From the NCBI GenBank assembly GCA_046496745.1, contig JAWOGQ010000100.1:1-12684 (forward strand): DNA of 12,684 nucleotides, given 5' to 3'. This DNA comes from JBNJGT01 sp046496745. GTDB lineage: Archaea; Nanobdellota; Nanobdellia; Woesearchaeales; JACJVW01. Of this stretch, positions 1 through 6,496 are shown piece by piece. The translations under genes and the position numbers were made by a program. Position 1 is the stretch's first letter, and every line of letters starts with the position of its first letter. The notes below the pieces were generated by a model. The model had not been told where the DNA came from. It was given only the letters and a program-made list of their open reading frames with translations, and searched no databases.

Positions 1-456
1 AAACCAAGGGATCCAAAAGAGAACATACTCAATGATTTCGTACTGATGAGGATATTCAGCACAGTGCCTTTTGTAGTGCTTGGAACAGTCTCGCTTTACA
101 TATGGTATCTTTACCGGATGGATGATATTGCAGCAGCACAAACTATAACATTCGTCACGATTGTGCTGTTTGAACTTTTCCATACATTCAATGCAAAGTC
201 ATGGAACGATTCCATATTCCACAGGGAAGTGTTTTCAAATAAGATGCTTACTGTAGGTGTGTTATTGTCTTTGGCTTTCACTGTCATGCTTTTGTATGTG
301 CCTTCTTTGCAGGACATATTCGGGACAGTGGCATTAGGGGTATTTGAATGGATACTTGTACTTGGGGTATCATCAAGCATAATCCTTTTCATAGAATTCA
401 AGAAGTACTCTTTGAAGGTTGAGATGGGAGAACAGGAGAAGCTTCATGTATCTTAG
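1..456 (+). CDS. P-type cation-transporting ATPase (SERCA/PMCA-like), C-terminal end, partial
   Basis: The reading frame is open from the first base and ends in TAG at 454-456, so 151 C-terminal residues are visible and the catalytic part lies outside the window. The first residues read KPRDPKENIL, the Pro-Arg-Asp-Pro stretch that precedes TM7 in type II P-type ATPases. Four membrane segments follow, fitting TM7-TM10 of the Cation_ATPase_C domain: RIFSTVPFVVLG..., TITFVTIVLFELFHTFNAKS (the family's F-x-x-x-N-x-x-S region), a segment ending LLYVPSLQDIFGT, and FEWILVLGVSSSIILFIEF. The 'YVP-lq-iFGt' loop and 'eWilvLg' start of TM10 are typical of Ca2+ pumps. The family moves Ca2+ or a similar cation across the membrane at the cost of ATP. 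Exact ion specificity cannot be read from this end. An internal ATG at 46 is not the true start. Confidence 0.88.
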   Translation, partial: KPRDPKENILNDFVLMRIFSTVPFVVLGTVSLYIWYLYRMDDIAAAQTITFVTIVLFELFHTFNAKSWNDSIFHREVFSNKMLTVGVLLSLAFTVMLLYVPSLQDIFGTVALGVFEWILVLGVSSSIILFIEFKKYSLKVEMGEQEKLHVS

Positions 457-460
457 AAAA

Positions 461-468
461 ATTTATAA
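461..468 (+). promoter_or_regulatory. TATA box for the lysine-tail membrane protein / receiver pair
   Basis: The octamer ATTTATAA begins 5 bases after the ATPase stop codon. Its centre lies about 25 bases before base 490, which would give a leader of roughly 17 bases carrying the GGAGGG ribosome site at 495-500. This spacing matches the hsp20 and metK starts in the window. Box and spacing are seen; promoter activity is inferred. Confidence 0.6.
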
Positions 469-494
469 GGCATTATTATAAAGAATAGATAAAA

Positions 495-500
495 GGAGGG
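495..500 (+). promoter_or_regulatory. Shine-Dalgarno site GGAGGG
   Basis: GGAGGG lies 6 bases before the ATG at 507, inside AAAAGGAGGG. It supports that ATG as the start of the membrane/lysine-tail protein. Confidence 0.75.
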
Positions 501-506
501 TTTTTC

Positions 507-1352
507 ATGGATGAAGCACTTGCAAAGCGCATAATATCAATCATTGTCATTCTTGGTTACATTGCATCGGGATTGTCTTTTCTCGCAGGTATGGTTGTAG
601 TAGGATTAGGTTTTTTTGGAAGAAAAATACTCTATGAATTTGTGGTCTCAAACATGCAGGGAGTGATGGTTGATGTCAACCACCTGGTGAATCTGATGGG
701 GAGCACAATGGTAATTGCAGGAGTATTCGCGATCATATTTTCCCTTGTGGGAATATTAGTTTACTACTCGCTTGCAAGGTATCATAACTGGGCACGATGG
801 ATAGTGATCATAGGTGCTGCGCTGGGAATAGTTATCCAGCTTTTCCTGATGAGTGGAATATTTACTGTCATCTGCCTTCTGATATATGCTTTCCTGATAT
901 ACTTCTTTGCATTTGAGCATACAGTAAGGGAAATATTCGAGAGTAAAAGTATTGATACGATGACTTTTGCGGACCTTGGAGAATCAAGCACTGAGATTGT
1001 TGAAGAAAAGCCAGTGGAAACAGGTGTAACTAAAACAAGCAAACCTTCAACTAAGAAATCCAAACCATCTACAAAGAAGACATCTGCAAAAAAGACTAAA
1101 ACAACAAAAAAGTCTGCAAAAAAGTCAGATGGCAAGAAGGCCGCTAAGAAGACTACTAAGAAAACAACAAAAAAGTCGGACAAGCCTGTGACTGCTAAGA
1201 AGACTAGCAAAAAAGCGGCAACCAAAAAGACTAATAAGAAGGCAGCGACCAAGAAGAAGGCAGCGACAAAAAAGACTACGAAGAAGGCTTCTACAAAAAA
1301 GTCACAAAAAAAAGAGAAGTCAGCTAAAAAGACAAAGTCCAAGAAAAGGTAA
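507..1352 (+). CDS. Four-helix membrane protein with a long lysine-rich (histone H1-like) C-terminal tail
   Basis: 281 residues in two very different halves. Residues 8-37, 66-89, 97-115 and 117-137 are four hydrophobic segments. A linker follows (about 140-175), then residues 176-281 are about 45% lysine with Ala, Thr and Ser, as repeated KKxxKK, KKAATK and KKTTKK units. Such tails are known from H1-like proteins and bind DNA or RNA by charge; here the tail hangs from a membrane domain. The positive linker and tail suggest a cytoplasmic C-terminus by the positive-inside rule (inference). I do not recognise the membrane domain as a named family. A good TATA box and GGAGGG site precede the ATG. 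The receiver-domain gene starts 2 bases after the stop, so the two are co-transcribed. Function unknown; a membrane anchor for nucleic acid or for an acidic partner is the simplest idea. Confidence 0.8.
   Translation: MDEALAKRIISIIVILGYIASGLSFLAGMVVVGLGFFGRKILYEFVVSNMQGVMVDVNHLVNLMGSTMVIAGVFAIIFSLVGILVYYSLARYHNWARWIVIIGAALGIVIQLFLMSGIFTVICLLIYAFLIYFFAFEHTVREIFESKSIDTMTFADLGESSTEIVEEKPVETGVTKTSKPSTKKSKPSTKKTSAKKTKTTKKSAKKSDGKKAAKKTTKKTTKKSDKPVTAKKTSKKAATKKTNKKAATKKKAATKKTTKKASTKKSQKKEKSAKKTKSKKR
1032..1349 (+). repeat. Lysine-codon low-complexity repeat region
   Basis: Imperfect AAA/AAG-rich repeats encode the basic tail. ACAACAAAAAAGTC occurs at 1101-1114 and again at 1164-1177. AAGAAGGCAGCGAC occurs at 1236-1249 and 1254-1267, an 18-base (six-codon) tandem step. 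A run of eight A lies at 1306-1313. Such repeats can expand, contract or slip, so tail length may vary between relatives. Confidence 0.75.
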
Positions 1353-1354
1353 AA

Positions 1355-1738
1355 ATGAAGATACTTATTGTTGACGATTCTTCGCTGCAGCAGAAAATCA
1401 TAAAGGATAGCCTGGTTCAGCTGGGTTATTCTGATTTTGTTTTTGCAAATGATTTTGAGTCTGCACTAAAGGTATATGATGCGCAGAAACCTGCTCTTGT
1501 GCTGCTTGATATCGTAATGCCTGGAAGAAGCGGTGTGGAAGTGCTTGCAGAGATAAGGAAAAAGGGAAATACACCTGTGATAATGATCACTTCCATCTCG
1601 ATGCAGATGTTCCAGGAGGCATTGCAGAACCTGAACCTGCCACGTTCAGAGATAAAGATCGAGAAGCCGGTTTATCTTACTAAACCCTTTACTGTTGATG
1701 GTCTTAAGTCAGCACTTGAAGAAGCGCTTCAGAAGTGA
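1355..1738 (+). CDS. Stand-alone CheY-like response regulator receiver
   Basis: 127 residues forming only a receiver domain, with no output domain. Visible family features are the acidic pair D7-D8 in VDDS, phospho-acceptor D52 in LLDIVMPG, T79 at the end of strand 4 (VIMITS), and K110-P111 in YLTKPF. These are the phosphorylation residues of two-component receivers, so the protein should be phosphorylated by a histidine kinase. No kinase is in the window. The T79-to-K110 distance (31 residues) is longer than the about 22 of CheY, so the alpha4 surface, often the partner-binding face, carries an extra stretch around SMQMFQEALQNLNLPRSEIK. It starts 2 bases after the lysine-tail gene and has only a weak AAAAGG ahead of its ATG, so translation probably depends on the upstream gene. 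Its last 30 bases overlap the convergent gene. Confidence 0.9.
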   Translation: MKILIVDDSSLQQKIIKDSLVQLGYSDFVFANDFESALKVYDAQKPALVLLDIVMPGRSGVEVLAEIRKKGNTPVIMITSISMQMFQEALQNLNLPRSEIKIEKPVYLTKPFTVDGLKSALEEALQK

Positions 1739-2584
1739 ACTCCTGTAGATGTCCCTTTTGTATGGCTCGATTCTTATGATCTTTGAGTCGATGTTTTCTT
1801 CTTTTAACACTTGTTCAATTCCCTCTGTGAAATTGTGCTGGTCATGGCCAAGGCAGATTGCAGCTGGACGGTACTCTCTTATTGCCTGGTACTTGTCTGT
1901 TCGGGAACCTAATTCTGCGAATGGCACTTCCTTTAGGACATGGCGCAGCCTTTCCTGTTCTGAGAAATGAGGTTCTCCTTTGAGCTTTCTGATTGTCTCG
2001 TCACGGGCGACTATGGCAACGACTGTGCCGTATTTTGCAGCTTCCCTGAAATAATAACGATGGCCTTCGTGAAGGCAGTCAAAACAACCGAATACCAAAG
2101 AGACTGACTCCATCCTGGCTTTCAGTTTCCTGAAGGCGCGGGTCCGCATGCTATCCTTTTTCTCTTCACCGAATGTCTTTTTGGTTCCATCGGGAAGAAA
2201 GATGGGGTCAAAACCGAATCCTGCTCCACGGGGTGGTACGATTGTTCCGGAAATCTCTGCCTTGATGTAGAATACTTCATTATTTAGCCTGACACCGAGC
2301 GTGCATTGCGCGGTTGCGGGGCCTTTGAGAATATCAGCAATCCGTTCAAGAGATAATGCTTTAAGCATCCATTTGATAAGGGGGCCTGGAAAACCGTCAC
2401 GGTCAAACAGGGAGATGTCTTCAACTACAATGTTTTCTTCCTTGACCTGGGAAAGCTTATGCTCGATGATCTTTTGAGGGTCAAGTTCCTGGATCTCTTC
2501 CAGATCAAGGTCTTTTCTTTCAAGCTCCGGGATTATCTTTTTGGCTTCCCTGAATTTGTTAGAGTTTCCGGTTATGAATTTCAT
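1709..2584 (-). CDS. Fusion of an ITPA/HAM1-type NTP pyrophosphatase with a RibL-like FAD synthase domain
   Basis: 291 residues, two enzymes in one chain. Residues 1-157 match the ITPA/RdgB house-cleaning pyrophosphatase: TGNSNK (5-10), VEDISLF (54-60), the eukaryote-like FPGPLIKWMLK (65-75) and GFGFDPIFLPDGTKKTFGE (122-140). That family hydrolyses dITP/XTP to the monophosphate. Residues 158-291 match the archaeal RibL / cytidylyltransferase-like fold: GCFDCLHEGH (166-175, with the HxGH nucleotide site), VVAIVARDETIRKLKG, and AAICLGHDQH (241-250). RibL adenylates FMN to FAD. The usual SHR base-binding motif near the end of domain 1 reads S-M-R (145-147), so the His is lost. The start is set by the ATGA overlap with the upstream gene (ATG at 2584); a longer reading from 2620 would lie inside that gene. 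It is last in the hsp20 operon. Family assignment is strong; the exact substrate of each half is inferred. Confidence 0.87.
   Translation of the reverse strand: MKFITGNSNKFREAKKIIPELERKDLDLEEIQELDPQKIIEHKLSQVKEENIVVEDISLFDRDGFPGPLIKWMLKALSLERIADILKGPATAQCTLGVRLNNEVFYIKAEISGTIVPPRGAGFGFDPIFLPDGTKKTFGEEKKDSMRTRAFRKLKARMESVSLVFGCFDCLHEGHRYYFREAAKYGTVVAIVARDETIRKLKGEPHFSEQERLRHVLKEVPFAELGSRTDKYQAIREYRPAAICLGHDQHNFTEGIEQVLKEENIDSKIIRIEPYKRDIYRSSLLKRFFKC
1794..1805 (+). terminator. Possible T-tract terminator after the receiver gene
   Basis: TTTTCTTCTTTT lies about 55 bases past the receiver stop codon on the plus strand. Archaeal RNA polymerase commonly stops at T-rich stretches without a hairpin. 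The tract lies within the convergent fusion gene on the other strand, so it could be only codon content. Confidence 0.25.
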
Positions 2585-3291
2585 TGTGTAAGTTCTGTAT
2601 CTGGGTGGAAGGCATACCAAACACTCCAGGGTGCTTCGATGTAACCTGGTTGTGGACCTTCAAGTTTTAGGGTGGCCTCTGAGGTCTCTATATGACCCAT
2701 TACCCTTTCATTAGGTGAAAGGAGGTTGCTTCTTCGATTTTTTGGGAATTGAGTGTGGGCGTTTGCAGGGTAAGGGTTTATGGAGTATTTACGGATATGG
2801 CCTGTGTCATTGAGAAGAAGGCTTTTTGGGTAGGTTCTTTTCCAATCTTCCCAGGTAGTAATCTTTGCAGCAATAGTATCCTGTGAGTATGTGAACTGGC
2901 TTATGAGTGTGCCATTACTGGTCTCGAAAATGCTGTTGCCGTTCAGGGTCTTTCCTGAGGCATGAAGGGTCAGACCATGATATCCCATGACTGTCTGTGC
3001 AAGGGGACAATAGGTGAGAGAGAAATCCTTCTCATTCACTACCAGGTGCCAGGCCATCATGTTTAGAGGGTATGCGCGTGGAATATCTGTAACTATGCCT
3101 ATGACTTTGGTGTTGTTTGGTATTGTCGGATTAGATGTGTAAGATGGGTCATTGATAGGGTCGATCTTTCCGCTGCTTTTGATGTAGGTCTCTTTTTTCT
3201 CCTCCTTTTCTTTTGGTTCCTCTATCAGGATCGGAATCATCAGGAGAATGACAATGATGATAATAAAAAGGTACTTCATGCCTGAAGGCAT
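2581..3291 (-). CDS. DUF3179-like protein anchored outside the membrane
   Basis: 236 residues. Residues 5-23 are one hydrophobic segment with no cysteine lipobox, so this is a signal anchor or uncleaved signal, followed by a charged E/K linker. The rest matches my memory of DUF3179: VIGI (63-66), AYPLNMMAWHLVVNE (73-87), TYCPLAQT (93-100), SQFTYSQ (131-137), TTWEDWKRTYPKS (145-157), RKYSINPY. The family has no settled role; its conserved C-P-L-C pair looks metal- or redox-related. Here the second Cys is Ala (C95-P-L-A98), so a two-Cys site is gone while C95, W81 and H82 remain. The ATG at 3291 follows CAAGGGAACC, a weak ribosome site; a second ATG at 3279 is possible. It starts 15 bases after the ATPase stop and ends in an ATGA overlap with the fusion gene. 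Loss of the second Cys suggests altered or degraded activity. Confidence 0.75.
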   Translation of the reverse strand: MPSGMKYLFIIIIVILLMIPILIEEPKEKEEKKETYIKSSGKIDPINDPSYTSNPTIPNNTKVIGIVTDIPRAYPLNMMAWHLVVNEKDFSLTYCPLAQTVMGYHGLTLHASGKTLNGNSIFETSNGTLISQFTYSQDTIAAKITTWEDWKRTYPKSLLLNDTGHIRKYSINPYPANAHTQFPKNRRSNLLSPNERVMGHIETSEATLKLEGPQPGYIEAPWSVWYAFHPDTELTQ

Positions 3292-3306
3292 GGTTCCCTT
3301 GATTTA

Positions 3307-5385
3307 TTAGCTTTTCCGTCTCTTTATCTCTTCATGGGCTTTATTTATGTTCTTCTGGGTAACTGTAACCTTGTCTGTTGCTTCGCGGATTGCATTCATG
3401 CCTGCCTCACGTGTAAAGCTTTCAAGGTCTGCACCACTCCAGCCTTCTGTCTCTTTGATGTATTCATCAAATGAGCCCTTGAGAGGCATGTTCCTGCTAT
3501 GGATTGCAAGGATCTTCTTTCGCGCCTCTTCGTCTGGAAGGCCGACTTCTATCTGCAGCTCTATCCTACCGGGCCTTAAAAGAGAGGGGTCAATGAGGTC
3601 GGCCCGGTTGGTGGCTGCTATGACTGTAACTTTCTCAAGCTCTTCGATTCCATCTATCTCTGTGAGGAGCTGGTTGACCATACGCTCAGTTGCATCGGTC
3701 ATGGCTGAACCACGCACTTTTGATATGCTGTCAAACTCGTCGAAAAATATTATTGTAGGTGCAACCTGCCGCGCTTTCTGGAAAATCTCTCTTATCTTCT
3801 TCTCGCTTTCACCAACCCATTTACTGACAAGTTCGGGGCCTTTTACAGCGATGAAATTTGCATCTGCCTCATTTGCCACAGCTTTTGCAAGTAAGGTCTT
3901 TCCTGTTCCAGGAGGACCATGAAGGAGGACACCTTTTGGAGGCTTGATTCCTGCCTGTTTGAAAAGCCCTGGCTTTTGGAGTGGTAGTTGTATGGTCTCT
4001 GTCAACTGGCGTTTTGCCTCTTTCAGACCGCCTATGTCATCCCATCTTGTCTTTGGCTTATTGATAAGCACTTCCCGCATGGCTGAGGGTTCGACCAACT
4101 GAAGTGCGTCCTTGAAATGGCGCATGGTGACCTGGATTCTCTCCAGGACGTTCATGGGAACTTTTTCCTCGAAATCCTTGAGGTGGGACACGTAAGGTTT
4201 GAGGGTTTTCATGGCAGCTTCCTTGCACAGTGCTTCAAGATCTGCGCCAGTGTAGCCCAGGGTCTTCAGGGCAAGGTGATCAAGGTCCACGTCATCTGCA
4301 AGAGGCATCCCACGGGTGTGGATCTGGAGAATCTCTTTTCGACCTTGTTCATTTGGGGGGTTTATCCTGAGTTCACGGTCGAATCGTCCAGGTCTCCTTA
4401 GCGCTTCATCAATGTCATCCGGCCTGTTTGTCGCAGCAATTACAACAAGGTTTCCCCTGCTCCTGAGCCCGTCCATGAGGGTCAAAAGCTGGGAGACGAT
4501 ACGCTTTTCAGTCTGGTCCTTTCCTTCGCCACGTTTCGGGGCGATACTATCTATCTCGTCGATGAATATGACTGATGGTCCGCTCTTCTGAGCCTCTTCA
4601 AAAATATCACGGATGTGCTTCTCGCTTTCTCCGTAGTACTTGCTCATCACTTCAGGACCTGCGATGGAATAGAACTGGGCGTCTGTCTCTGATGCCACAG
4701 CCTTTGCAAGCAGGGTCTTTCCGGTCCCAGGTGGTCCTGTAAGAAGCACTCCTTTAGGGGCGCCTATCCCCAGACGTTCAAATACTTCTGGGTGTTTCAT
4801 GGGGATCTCCACCATCTCACGGATCGCTTCCACCTCTTCGTTAAGTCCCCCTATATCCTCATAAGAGATCTCGGGAATCTTCATAGCCTCGCTTTTTGCA
4901 GGGGTGTCTGAGATGGTGACCTTTGTCTGGGCTGTCACCTTGACAACCTGGTTAGGTGAGACTTTTGTCACCACAAAATGAAGGTGGGTACCCATCACGT
5001 CGAAGACAAGCTTTTGTCCTTTGATTAAGGGCTTGTCTATCAGTTTATTATGGAAGAAAGTGGTAGGGTCCTGGCTGAACTGCACCTGTTCGACAGGGGC
5101 AATGGTCAGGCTCTGGGCTGGCTTGTAGTCAGCCTTTGTCACTTCAACTTTCTCTCCAAGGGAAGTGTCTGAATTGAACCTGGTTGTTCCGTCCATACGG
5201 ATTATGTCAAGACCTTCATCTTCAGGTCTTGATCTCCATACAGCAGCAACTGTTTTCTTCTTGCCTTTTATCTGGACGATATCACCTGTCTCCAGCTCAA
5301 GCTCTTTCATGAAGGCAGAGGGCATCCTGACGATGCCACGTCCAACATCCATTTGAATTGATTCTGCAACTGTTAATTGTGTCAT
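3307..5385 (-). CDS. Cdc48/VAT/p97-type double AAA+ ATPase
   Basis: 692 residues: an N-domain (about 1-165, double-psi-barrel then four-stranded part) and two AAA+ rings. D1 has Walker A GPPGTGKT (217-224), Walker B VIFIDEID (272-279), pore loop KYYGESE (249-255), AATN (317-320) and RRPGR (330-334). D2 has GPPGTGKT (490-497), IIFFDEFDS (545-553), pore loop KWVGESE (522-528), ATNR and LRPGR. All nucleotide-binding and Arg-finger positions are intact, so it should be an active hexameric unfoldase that threads proteins through its pore for refolding or degradation. The start is ATG 5385 because GGAGGTC lies just ahead; the frame extends 24 codons further but that part overlaps the M50 gene. The C-terminus ends KRRKS, without the hydrophobic-Tyr-any (HbYX) tail that docks archaeal unfoldases on the proteasome. 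Two stop codons in a row (TAA TAA) close the gene. It is third in the hsp20 operon. Confidence 0.95.
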   Translation of the reverse strand: MTQLTVAESIQMDVGRGIVRMPSAFMKELELETGDIVQIKGKKKTVAAVWRSRPEDEGLDIIRMDGTTRFNSDTSLGEKVEVTKADYKPAQSLTIAPVEQVQFSQDPTTFFHNKLIDKPLIKGQKLVFDVMGTHLHFVVTKVSPNQVVKVTAQTKVTISDTPAKSEAMKIPEISYEDIGGLNEEVEAIREMVEIPMKHPEVFERLGIGAPKGVLLTGPPGTGKTLLAKAVASETDAQFYSIAGPEVMSKYYGESEKHIRDIFEEAQKSGPSVIFIDEIDSIAPKRGEGKDQTEKRIVSQLLTLMDGLRSRGNLVVIAATNRPDDIDEALRRPGRFDRELRINPPNEQGRKEILQIHTRGMPLADDVDLDHLALKTLGYTGADLEALCKEAAMKTLKPYVSHLKDFEEKVPMNVLERIQVTMRHFKDALQLVEPSAMREVLINKPKTRWDDIGGLKEAKRQLTETIQLPLQKPGLFKQAGIKPPKGVLLHGPPGTGKTLLAKAVANEADANFIAVKGPELVSKWVGESEKKIREIFQKARQVAPTIIFFDEFDSISKVRGSAMTDATERMVNQLLTEIDGIEELEKVTVIAATNRADLIDPSLLRPGRIELQIEVGLPDEEARKKILAIHSRNMPLKGSFDEYIKETEGWSGADLESFTREAGMNAIREATDKVTVTQKNINKAHEEIKRRKS

Positions 5386-5388
5386 TTT

Positions 5389-5395
5389 GACCTCC
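5389..5395 (-). promoter_or_regulatory. Shine-Dalgarno site that fixes the Cdc48 start
   Basis: GGAGGTC on the minus strand ends 3 bases before ATG 5385. It overlaps nothing of the M50 gene, whose TAA is at 5397-5399, giving an 11-base intergenic gap. This rules out the longer upstream start. Confidence 0.8.
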
Positions 5396-5396
5396 G

Positions 5397-5948
5397 TTAT
5401 GCTATAAGTAGTATTAGCCCAATGGCTATAATGGTACCGTATACCCCCTTGTTCCAATCAAGGATCTTTTTCCCGTCAAAAGGGAGGAATGGTATCATGT
5501 TGAATAAACCTATCCATGCATTCAACTGGGTGCCTACTGTAGTGATTGTCGAGGGAATCACAAGGCCTGCTGTAAAAAAGGCTGCAGCAAGTATCAGATT
5601 AACAATAGGTCCTGCGGCACTGATCATTCCATACTCGGCCTTTGTAATCCTTCCATTGATCATTACTGCACCTGGAGCGGCAAAGACTATTCCCAAAGGG
5701 GATAATCCAATGGCTACCAGAAGCATCTTCTTGTCAGCCACAAAGTGTGAGATGCACCCGTATCGCTGGCTTACAAGCTTGTGTCCAAGCTCATGCAGGA
5801 CAAAACCCATTCCTGCTGTCACGAGTGAAATAATAAGGACTTTAGCGAACTGGCCGCTAAGCCCTACCTGGGCAATGGTAAAGGCAAGGCCTATTGCAAG
5901 AAATGACAGGCCTAAATCCTTTACTTCATCTGTCTTGAATTGGTTCAT
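5397..5948 (-). CDS. Site-2-protease family (M50) membrane metalloprotease
   Basis: 183 residues, mostly hydrophobic. The zinc motif HELGH (52-56) lies in a membrane segment (GMGFVLHELGHKLVSQ), and NMIPFLPFDGKKI (150-162) gives the third ligand D158 in the usual N-x-x-P-x-x-P-x-D-G arrangement. AAPGAVMINGRI and the AAGPIVNLILA segment (111-121) are also typical of M50. The family cuts membrane proteins within or near the bilayer. There is no PDZ or CBS domain, so this is the small core-only form. Its ATG overlaps the hsp20 stop in an ATGA, so its translation is coupled to hsp20, and the Cdc48-like gene follows 11 bases later. Context suggests a role in membrane protein quality control under stress; substrates are unknown. 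Confidence 0.9.
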   Translation of the reverse strand: MNQFKTDEVKDLGLSFLAIGLAFTIAQVGLSGQFAKVLIISLVTAGMGFVLHELGHKLVSQRYGCISHFVADKKMLLVAIGLSPLGIVFAAPGAVMINGRITKAEYGMISAAGPIVNLILAAAFFTAGLVIPSTITTVGTQLNAWIGLFNMIPFLPFDGKKILDWNKGVYGTIIAIGLILLIA

Positions 5949-6388
5949 TTGACTTCAATCTGTTTTCGTTTCTGCTCTATCTCCGGCTGCTTTTTTACCT
6001 TTACTTCAAGCACTCCGTTGTTGTAGGTGGCATCAACGTTGTCAATGTCTGCGTACTCTGGCAGTGAGACGAACTTGTAGAAGTTCATGTAACTTCTCCT
6101 GTAGCTGTCTTTTTGCTTGTCTTCATCTTTCTTTTCGACTGAGACCTCCAGTCCGCCATCTGTTGCGTTGATATTGATATCTTTCTTGTCTACCCCCGGT
6201 ATCTCGAAAGTTGCGACAATCTCATCTTTTGTTTCGAAAAGGTCTGCTACCGGTTCACGGTAGTCGCTTTGCATAAGCTCTCCTTTTCCTGGAAGTGCAC
6301 GCCTGGTGTCACCGAAAAAACTATCGAACATCGAATCCATCTCTCGCTGCATGCGCATCATTTCATCCCATAGCGATCGTCTTCTCAT
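5945..6388 (-). CDS. hsp20: Small heat-shock protein Hsp20 (alpha-crystallin family)
   Basis: 147 residues, normal size for archaeal Hsp20. The N-terminal arm (1-44) is rich in Met, Arg and Phe (WDEMMRMQREMDSMFDSFFGD). The alpha-crystallin domain (about 45-133) contains EPVADLFETKDEIVATFEIPGVDKKDI in pieces, RRSYMNFYKFVSLP (97-110) and the hallmark GVLEVKV (125-131). The tail carries I-E-V (144-146), the I-x-I/V motif that locks dimers into oligomers. It holds unfolding proteins without ATP. The true start is ATG 6388: a GTG nine bases earlier falls inside the ribosome site. It is the first gene of a five-gene operon and faces a winged-helix regulator across a symmetrical promoter region. Confidence 0.96.
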   Translation of the reverse strand: MRRRSLWDEMMRMQREMDSMFDSFFGDTRRALPGKGELMQSDYREPVADLFETKDEIVATFEIPGVDKKDININATDGGLEVSVEKKDEDKQKDSYRRSYMNFYKFVSLPEYADIDNVDATYNNGVLEVKVKKQPEIEQKRKQIEVK

Positions 6389-6392
6389 TTGT

Positions 6393-6402
6393 ATCACCTC
6401 CT
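6393..6402 (-). promoter_or_regulatory. Perfect 10-base Shine-Dalgarno site of hsp20
   Basis: AGGAGGTGAT on the minus strand is fully complementary to the usual 16S 3' end (ATCACCTCCT) and lies 4 bases from ATG 6388. It is the strongest ribosome site seen in the window and explains why the GTG within it is not the start. Confidence 0.9.
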
Positions 6403-6424
6403 GTTGTGAATGAAGGCAAACTAA

Positions 6425-6432
6425 TATATAAA
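6425..6432 (-). promoter_or_regulatory. hsp20 TATA box
   Basis: TTTATATA on the minus strand, inside ATTTATATATTA (6422-6433). A start about 25 bases on would be near 6403, giving a leader of about 15 bases just long enough to hold the ribosome site. Confidence 0.72.
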
Positions 6433-6450
6433 TATTATGAAAAATGTGTA

Positions 6451-6481
6451 TTCTATTTCTTTTAAATAGAAATGGTTTCTA
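6451..6481. promoter_or_regulatory. Nested inverted repeats, candidate operator between divergent promoters
   Basis: TTCTATTT (6451-6458) and AAATAGAA (6464-6471) form a perfect 8-base inverted repeat around a 5-base spacer. TAGAAA (6467-6472) and TTTCTA (6476-6481) form a second 6-base inverted repeat around TGG. The right arm of the first is shared with the left arm of the second. They lie between the two TATA boxes, where a dimeric winged-helix protein could reach both promoters. The region is AT-rich, so chance palindromes are possible. Confidence 0.5.
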
Positions 6482-6496
6482 CAATTAAACATAAGA

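Noticed and set aside
782..1342. 186-residue minus-strand frame opposite the lysine-rich tail gene
   Set aside because: It is a Phe/Val-rich mirror of AAA/AAG lysine codons with no family likeness; the plus-strand gene has promoter and ribosome site.
1032..1349. CRISPR array or tandem DNA element
   Set aside because: Repeats are short, irregular and in frame with lysine codons; there are no unique spacers.
2585..2620. Longer N-terminus for the pyrophosphatase fusion
   Set aside because: ITPA-family proteins begin right at the MKFITGN strand, and ATG 2584 makes an ATGA overlap with the upstream stop.
3347..3922. 191-residue plus-strand frame opposite the Cdc48-like D2 domain
   Set aside because: The minus strand encodes complete AAA+ motifs here; the plus frame is a by-product of codon bias.
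5386..5457. 24-codon N-terminal extension of the Cdc48-like protein
   Set aside because: It lies inside the M50 gene and has no ribosome site, whereas GGAGGTC sits just before ATG 5385.
5377..5952. 191-residue plus-strand frame opposite the M50 gene
   Set aside because: The HELGH and DG motifs are on the minus strand, and the plus frame has no start signal or family match.
6389..6397. GTG start three codons upstream for Hsp20
   Set aside because: The GTG is part of the AGGAGGTGAT ribosome site itself; ATG 6388 is correctly spaced.
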